From Mariannaea sp. PMI_226 (taxonomy: Eukaryota; Ascomycota; Sordariomycetes; Hypocreales; Nectriaceae): a DNA stretch of 64,000 nucleotides. Below the pieces are notes generated by a model that did no database searches, was not told the DNA's origin, and worked only from the letters and a program-made list of their open reading frames with translations. Shown in pieces: positions 58,225 to 64,000 of this stretch; position 1 is the first letter of the stretch; every line of letters starts with the position of its first letter. The stretch spans positions 1,798,001 through 1,862,000 of the forward strand of contig JANFOG010000004.1 of NCBI GenBank assembly GCA_024336345.1, given 5' to 3'. A program made the translations under genes and the position numbers.

Positions 58225-59844
58225 TCAACTAGAATCCATTCGCGGTCTCTTCCTCCTGTACTCGTTGCGATGCCATGGCTCAGGGAGTCTCAACGCAGTA
58301 GCCGGGGCAGTTGAAGGCGAGTCAACGGCAACCCGAGGACGTCTTGGTTCGTGCCGAACACCGAGGCTGACGAGAACAGTGGCAGCTTCCACATCAATCT
58401 CATGCCTGCCCTCTTCCTTTGTATCACTTGTAGCGGTCGATTCGGGCGATTTCGTCAGCGTGACGGGCACAGAAGTAATGGTCTTCATCATGGGGCTTGT
58501 GCTGCTTCTGTAGGCAAAGTCTCCGTCCTCATAATCGAGCCTTCGTTTGTGATTCCAGAAAGGATCTGGCACGCTGGACCGTGGAATAGATGGCATAGTT
58601 GGCACTGAGGTAAGATAAGGGGTAGTTTCAGTATGCAAGTCATACTGGGGGCTATGGTGGTTATGCTCCCAACTCGAGCTGGGGCGCGAGGTAGCAATGT
58701 ATCCAAGATGCCCCGAGCCGGTGCTCGACGCGGAGTTTGGAACTGACGGGTAGTGAGCGTCTCTATTTTCATCAGTCCATGGCAGGTTGCAAATCAGCCG
58801 GGGTCTGTGTTGACGCCTAGATTCCTCTGGAGTATCGATAGAGCCGTAAGGAGTTGGAGCCCCCATCGGATCGCTCCGAGGGAACGGGACGCTTGTTGCA
58901 ATCATGTTCATTTGTTTGCGTCGAAGCATTTCGGCCTCATGGGTAGCTTCAATAACGAGCTGCGGATCAATGACCATACGGCCAAACTCTGGAGATTCGG
59001 GAGGTACGCATTCCGAAGGGAAGTCTGGCCCAAAGAGGGGGATCAGCGCCCCTGCAATATGGTAGCAGAACGTTGCGCAAACTGCTTTAGCGCACTTGTA
59101 CGGCATCCAATAACCTGAGAAATCAGTTAGAGCAGCTTAGATAATTCCAAACCCGAGTGTCTAGTTACCTTGTGCAGAAATGGAGCCACCAGTGATGCTG
59201 TGGGTGATGGCTTTCAAACCCGGGTTCAAGTTTAGCATTTTAGCTGGCACCGTCTGACTACTATCAGTGCCACAAAATCAACACAGGGATCAGAGAGTCG
59301 ATTACTTACCTTTCCGTACTGACAGCACTTGAAGAAAGGTGTCATGCGAACGAGACCGACATTGTAATCCCACATGATCGTATAGTCAGTAGTTTGCCCT
59401 GGCGCAGTAAACTTGTATCGAAACACTGAGTCTTTGTTAGCCGTCGTCTTCAAAGGTGCTGACGGAAAGCATACCTTCGAAACTTTCCCGTCCTGTCTTC
59501 TCGTAAAAGTCCTTCTTCCCACTGTTATAGGGGATATGAGAGACAGACTGGCCTATGTGTCCGAATGATAGGATTTGAAATCTACTCATTTGGTACAGAG
59601 CTCGGTCGTTAAGAGTTTCAAAGGGGGGATAGGTGACAGGACCTCGAAGTCTCGTTTTTTCGAGGTCCTTAGAATCTCTGGTGGTTCGCATGGGAGGAAT
59701 ACATGGGAAGTCCAAGACTGGAAGCGACATATCTGCATTGGGAGAAAATGCAATAGGTGATGAAGAAGCAGGACTGGGTCGGAACGACTGCATGCCGTCT
59801 CGATCCGCAGGCGCGGGATTCAAGAGCGTCTGTAGAGAAATCAT
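58225..59844 (-). CDS. APSES/KilA-N transcription factor, Xbp1-like
   Basis: Four exons on the minus strand (59844-59475, 59425-59310, 59253-59169, 59114-58225) encode 486 residues. The start MISLQTLLNPAP is typical of the family. The KilA-N/APSES DNA-binding domain spans about 120-235, with DYTIMWDYNVGLVRMTPFFK, PAKMLNLNPGLKAITHSITG and GYWMPYKCAKAVCATFCYH. This sequence belongs to the Xbp1-type APSES proteins, repressors of growth genes in starvation and development, and not to StuA or MBF/SBF types. The C-terminal half is low-complexity, Pro/Ser/Thr-rich, ending in a basic RRKRPR cluster. All three joins (introns of 49, 56 and 54 nt) rebuild the domain in phase. There are no ankyrin repeats. 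Confidence 0.9.
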
Positions 59845-62800
59845 CTCTAATCTCTGCAAATGGCTTAAGTCCTGGGAAGAAACGAGTTGGCGAGAATTCT
59901 GAAAGGCAGACGTGGTATGTGGATGGCTGAGAAGACAAAATGGATGTTAACAAACGGATGGACAGTTGGCTAGAGGTTGCAGCGGGAGGCGGAAGAGATA
60001 TAACCAACCGAGCTGCAGGGCAGGACAGGCCGTGGTGACAGCCAGTGGAAAGTCTTTCAGCTTCAAGGCGTCTCTAGCTTGACAAACAATCTTGGGCGCG
60101 ACAATCCTTCAGATACGATAACTTGTTGGGATCGAAAACTTGTCTTGTTGTAGGGCAAGGAACCTCAGGTCGCCATCGCAACGAGACTTGAATCTTTTAC
60201 GAGTCGAACACAGCGGGCTCCAGAAGTTCTGAATGTTTTTCTTCTGGCTTCTATCGTACCCTTGTACAGGTTTCTTTGTCTCTAGTACCCGCTTGTCGAC
60301 CTGTTAGATGAGAAGGCTGCCTCTGCAAATTCCCACCGCTACTCTGAGCCAGAATCCTGGCAGAAGCCACGAAGTGAGAAATGACAAGACAACACAATCG
60401 GGCATTCAGGACCAGTTGTGTTGAGAACGTTGGTTCAGAATAGCCTGTTAGAGCCAGTGCTGGATACGAAGGAAAGGGGGAGGGAGGTAGATTTGATGAG
60501 GAGATGCAAGGTGAGTCCCACAGCCTAAATGTTCCCTGACGCCTGGAAGTCCTCTGCACCGGATAGCCTGTACTGTGAGCTCAAATTCCAACCATATCAA
60601 ACACTCTCACGCGGAATTATCAGAATCTTATTCGCATCAACGTCGAAAGAGACAGAGCAGCCATGGGGGAGTGTGTGCCGAAGCCGTGAGGGGTGGGGAT
60701 CGTCAGTCCCTCTCCGTAACCGCTTGTTGCTTGCTTGCTCTTGGTCACACTCCCGTGGTGTATCCCCTACATCACTCTCAATCGATGTCTAACCGAATCG
60801 GACTACGTAGCTCTCCAGACGAGATAATGACCTAATCAGAAGACAGAACTTGGAAATGGGTGGCTTGTCACTATATGGGAGCTGACCAGGGCAATGTCCA
60901 GACAGCACTTGAACCAGGACAACATAAATGCATGAATTTCAGGCCCTAAATAGTGTATCGGTATACTAGATTGACCATGGACACCACCCCCCAGATATCT
61001 TTGACGGAGTTTAAGCGCCTGCGGCTTCCTGCATGCCTTCGTCGTCCAGGGCTTTGCCACCCCGGTCCGGGTTGGTGAAAAGCGTACAATAAAGAGAATT
61101 TTCAGTCTGGTGACCAGCTCATCAAGATACCCATGTCATTATAAACTGATAAAGGACTGTTTGGGCGATAGCAGCGAATAACAGTCGACGCGAGGGAATG
61201 GAAGCCAACTGATATGCTCAAATCAAAGAGCACGGCAAATCCGACGTGTCCGGGGGCTGCCCTTCTTCTTGCCTTAGTGCCGGGCTGAGACATAGTATTC
61301 TTCAATGTTTTCAGCTAGAAGCCAGACCGCCAAACAGCCTCGGGCTTTAGTTTGGTATGGAAGAGCTTGCCTGTGCGTAGCCGTGATCTTGGTCCGCCCC
61401 ATAAGATGATGCCTGAGGAAGTCCAACAAAGTTCCGCAAAACAGAAGCTACGCGTTCCTCTTAACATTTAGAAATCTAGTTTCTTCTAGTTTCTTCAAAT
61501 GCCGCTGGCAGGGAACCATGCCTGTCAGGCTGCCAGGTCCCTGTCACTCACACGAGCTTGTCGGCGTACAGACACAAGAAAAATGTCCGAGGGAACACAA
61601 GTCCATGCCCAATGTAGATGCTTATTCCTTGTCGTTGAGGCCCTAAATCTAAACTCCGTCGCATGCCAACAGGGCTCCCCCCACTATGGTAAAGTCTGTA
61701 AGCCTTCATGTTCGTTTGGACAATCACTCCAGCGGCGTCAAGATGGGGCTGGATCCCCTCGATATGGCACACATATCTCGATCTGGGCAAAAGTCGAGAA
61801 AAAAAAAGAGAGATTGCACGCAGTCTGCAGTGGAATCTTCAACCGAGTAAAATGCGGGCATTCGACATGTTTCGAGTCTTAGATCCCCTGGTGTGAAAAT
61901 GTTGACCGACGACTAGGTTCCATCTTCGAGGGGAATGGAAGTAGATTCTGTTTAGAGATCAACACGAAGAAAACAGGGCTGCTTCTTCTTTCTGATCCCA
62001 ATTCGAGCGTGATTGTACCGGCATTGAGTAGATGTGAGTCGGCTAGAAAGCTGATACATATCTCGAAAGGAACGCCGTTGGAACTTGCACTTCAGGCAAG
62101 GCTAAAACCTGTCTAGGTTAATCGTCTTGGTGTTGATAGCAGCCTGATCAATGCTCCATCCTTGGCCGTACACTTTGGTCCTCTTCGCTAGCCCGCCGGG
62201 CCGAGTGGTGAACGCTTTCGGATACGGATGTTTCCATTGGCACGTCCTAGCCAAAGAATAGAGCTAGTATGTCCTGATTCTCAAGGGACAGTTTCAGATG
62301 ATGGTACAATTGATGGGTGAGACGGGGAACGACCAGGGCGAGGAGCTGTCACTATTCTCACGCTATAGTGCAACCGTGGTCATCCAAACGGCTCCCTGCA
62401 TTGACTTCGGAGTATGTTGCCATTTTCCCTTATATGCTGAAGCTGTGGAGCTTCAATCACACATCGCATGGGCCAGTGTCACCCAGAGGCCGTGTCGGAT
62501 GTCCCTTTTGGAGAGATGCAGGCAGCCCACCTATGTTTGGAGCACGGTGACGAAAAACATTTTCATTCGAGAGTCGCCAATGGCGTCTCAGCTGACGTTC
62601 TCAACAACTACACAACATGTCAAGCCTTCTAGTTTCGGATAAGACAAAACACACACGAAGGTATGCGGTAGTGTGTATTACACTTTCTGATCTCTGAGTC
62701 CAATATCATCCTGTTATTCGGCAAAAGAAAAAAGCAGTGTCTGAAAAATAAACAGCAACTACTCATGATTCTTTGCTCTGTAGAAAACCTGAAGGGAGCA

Positions 62801-64000
62801 ACGAATTCTGACAGCACGGTCTCGCGGCGTCGCGGCGAAACAAGAGGTGCGTCCATCAGTTGCACGTAAGTGACACCACCAGCACTAGCCACATTGATCT
62901 CGGAGACCGTATAACGGTGAGACTCTCCAGGCATGGCGTCCGACATGAGTGCAGCACAACCGTTGGCAAGAGTGGGTTTCGCAAAGGAGCGTTGTGCGTG
63001 CAGACTCGGCCCGCTGGTCAAGACTAGACCCGCCTATGTCTGACTTCGAGGACTGACAGGGTTGGCTCAGAGGACAGTCTACCATAAGTGGGCTGCCTTA
63101 CAACCAGACAGCTGTCAAATCGCGTCTCCGCGAGAATTCTGTAATGCGTAGCGTCCGGTTCCGTGAAGCCTGTGCAACAAAGTGCAAGTGCAAGGAGGCG
63201 AAGCGGCCGGGAGTCTAGGGTTGAGGGAGACTGCTCAAAGGAGAGGGTTCGAGTTGGGATTGCAAGGTACACCTCTCCTTAAGATAATACAGACAAAAGC
63301 GCTGGTGGATCACCTCCATGTTGGTGTTGACCTATATCGACTGTCTGTTATGGAAGGGGATGAAGATGTAGATGTAGTATAACCAGGACCACTTCCACAA
63401 TCGAGATTATCAGGATAGTGTCGAAGCCCAGTCTTTCAACTGGAAGCGGTACGACTAATCAGGTCAGGAAACCCGAGTTGAAGATGAGGGTCGATTTAAG
63501 GGCGTACGAACAATGTCCGAGAGAGCGGGGAGCAACGGATACTGTTTATGATGTTGAAGAATAATCCTAGCTAGTCGGCATCGGATGCAAGAGGCGAGGC
63601 GACCTGCAGTTGTTAGTACAGTAGCGCCGCAACGTTGGCACGGTGGATAGCGATCTCTTCCAGCACCTCCCAAACGGGACATTGTCAATAATTGAGCAAG
63701 GTACATCATCATGGTAGCTGTGACCTAACTAACCGCCGGATGCAATGTAAAATAAGTTGATTTTTATGAGTTCGCTTCTTCTACTTCTTCGGATTATAGT
63801 CTATTTGTCAGATGTAATCAGAATACATGCCTTTATGAAGCACCTCTACCTGAATAGGGCTGAACAATGCACTTCATCATGTAAGCCGTGAGCTTGATTA
63901 GTGGGATAATATAAAGCAGCACAAATATTTTATTAGTAAAAGAGGAAGTCTATCTCCTTCTTGACTGTTTTTTTTTTACGGTTCTAAATGTATCCAAAAG
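59845..64000. other. gene-free stretch to the right edge
   Basis: About 4.1 kb follow the Xbp1-like start. I find no convincing gene. Minus-strand frames at 62629-63272 and plus-strand frames at 62298-62642 are open but show no recognisable protein. The stretch may act as a long upstream regulatory region with an extended leader for the Xbp1-like gene, or hold an undetected lncRNA. Confidence 0.45.

Noticed and set aside
62298..63272. Open frames near the right edge that might be small secreted proteins
   Set aside because: The hydrophobic stretch at 63150-63190 is not at the start of its frame, and no consistent exon set could be made.

Overview
The window is nuclear DNA of a filamentous ascomycete, most likely a Sordariomycete and plausibly Hypocreales. 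The protein set (EXO84, Tom20, PP2A, CEF1 and an Xbp1-like APSES factor, all with best-remembered similarity to filamentous fungal versions), the many short introns (about 50-120 nt, GTRNGT donors, CTAAC-like branch sites), the pyrimidine-rich leaders and the absence of operons all point there. I could not run a database search, so the species is not assigned. No rRNA, tRNA, CRISPR array or intact transposon was found.

Layout. 0-9 kb: a secreted pepsin-type aspartic protease, then a divergent pair made of cysteine dioxygenase (minus) and an SSU1-type sulfite efflux pump (plus), which together would oxidise cysteine and export the resulting sulfite. 9-18 kb: a dense housekeeping block with TYW1 (wybutosine synthesis), TOM20 (mitochondrial import), EXO84 (exocyst) and the PP2A catalytic subunit. 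19-22.5 kb: a 7-TM orphan receptor-like protein and a stand-alone RNase H-like protein. 22.5-29 kb: an AT-rich gene-poor stretch with broken, protein-like fragments and simple repeats, ending in a long pyrimidine-rich leader. 29-34.5 kb: a single-pass membrane SH3 protein, the scavenger decapping enzyme DcpS and a GILT-type thiol reductase; the last two converge and overlap in coding sequence. 36-49 kb: an atypical hexokinase-family kinase with an 18-nt exon, a 14-TM DHA2 transporter, splicing factor CEF1, a second MFS transporter and an Fhit-type HIT hydrolase. 49-54 kb: a gene-free stretch. 54-60 kb: a third MFS transporter, the Hsp90 cochaperone CNS1/TTC4 and an Xbp1-like APSES/KilA-N regulator, followed by 4 kb without a convincing gene.

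Seventeen of the 19 genes are intron-containing or intronless models whose exon joins I checked base by base for phase and for agreement with the expected family sequence; the RNase H gene start and the CNS1 N-terminus are the least certain. The best functional unit is the cysteine dioxygenase/SSU1 pair. The most unusual structures are the DcpS/GILT antisense overlap, the hexokinase microexon, the SH3 domain with a loop insertion, the GILT protein lacking its second active-site cysteine, and the shared acidic dileucine signal in all three MFS transporters.
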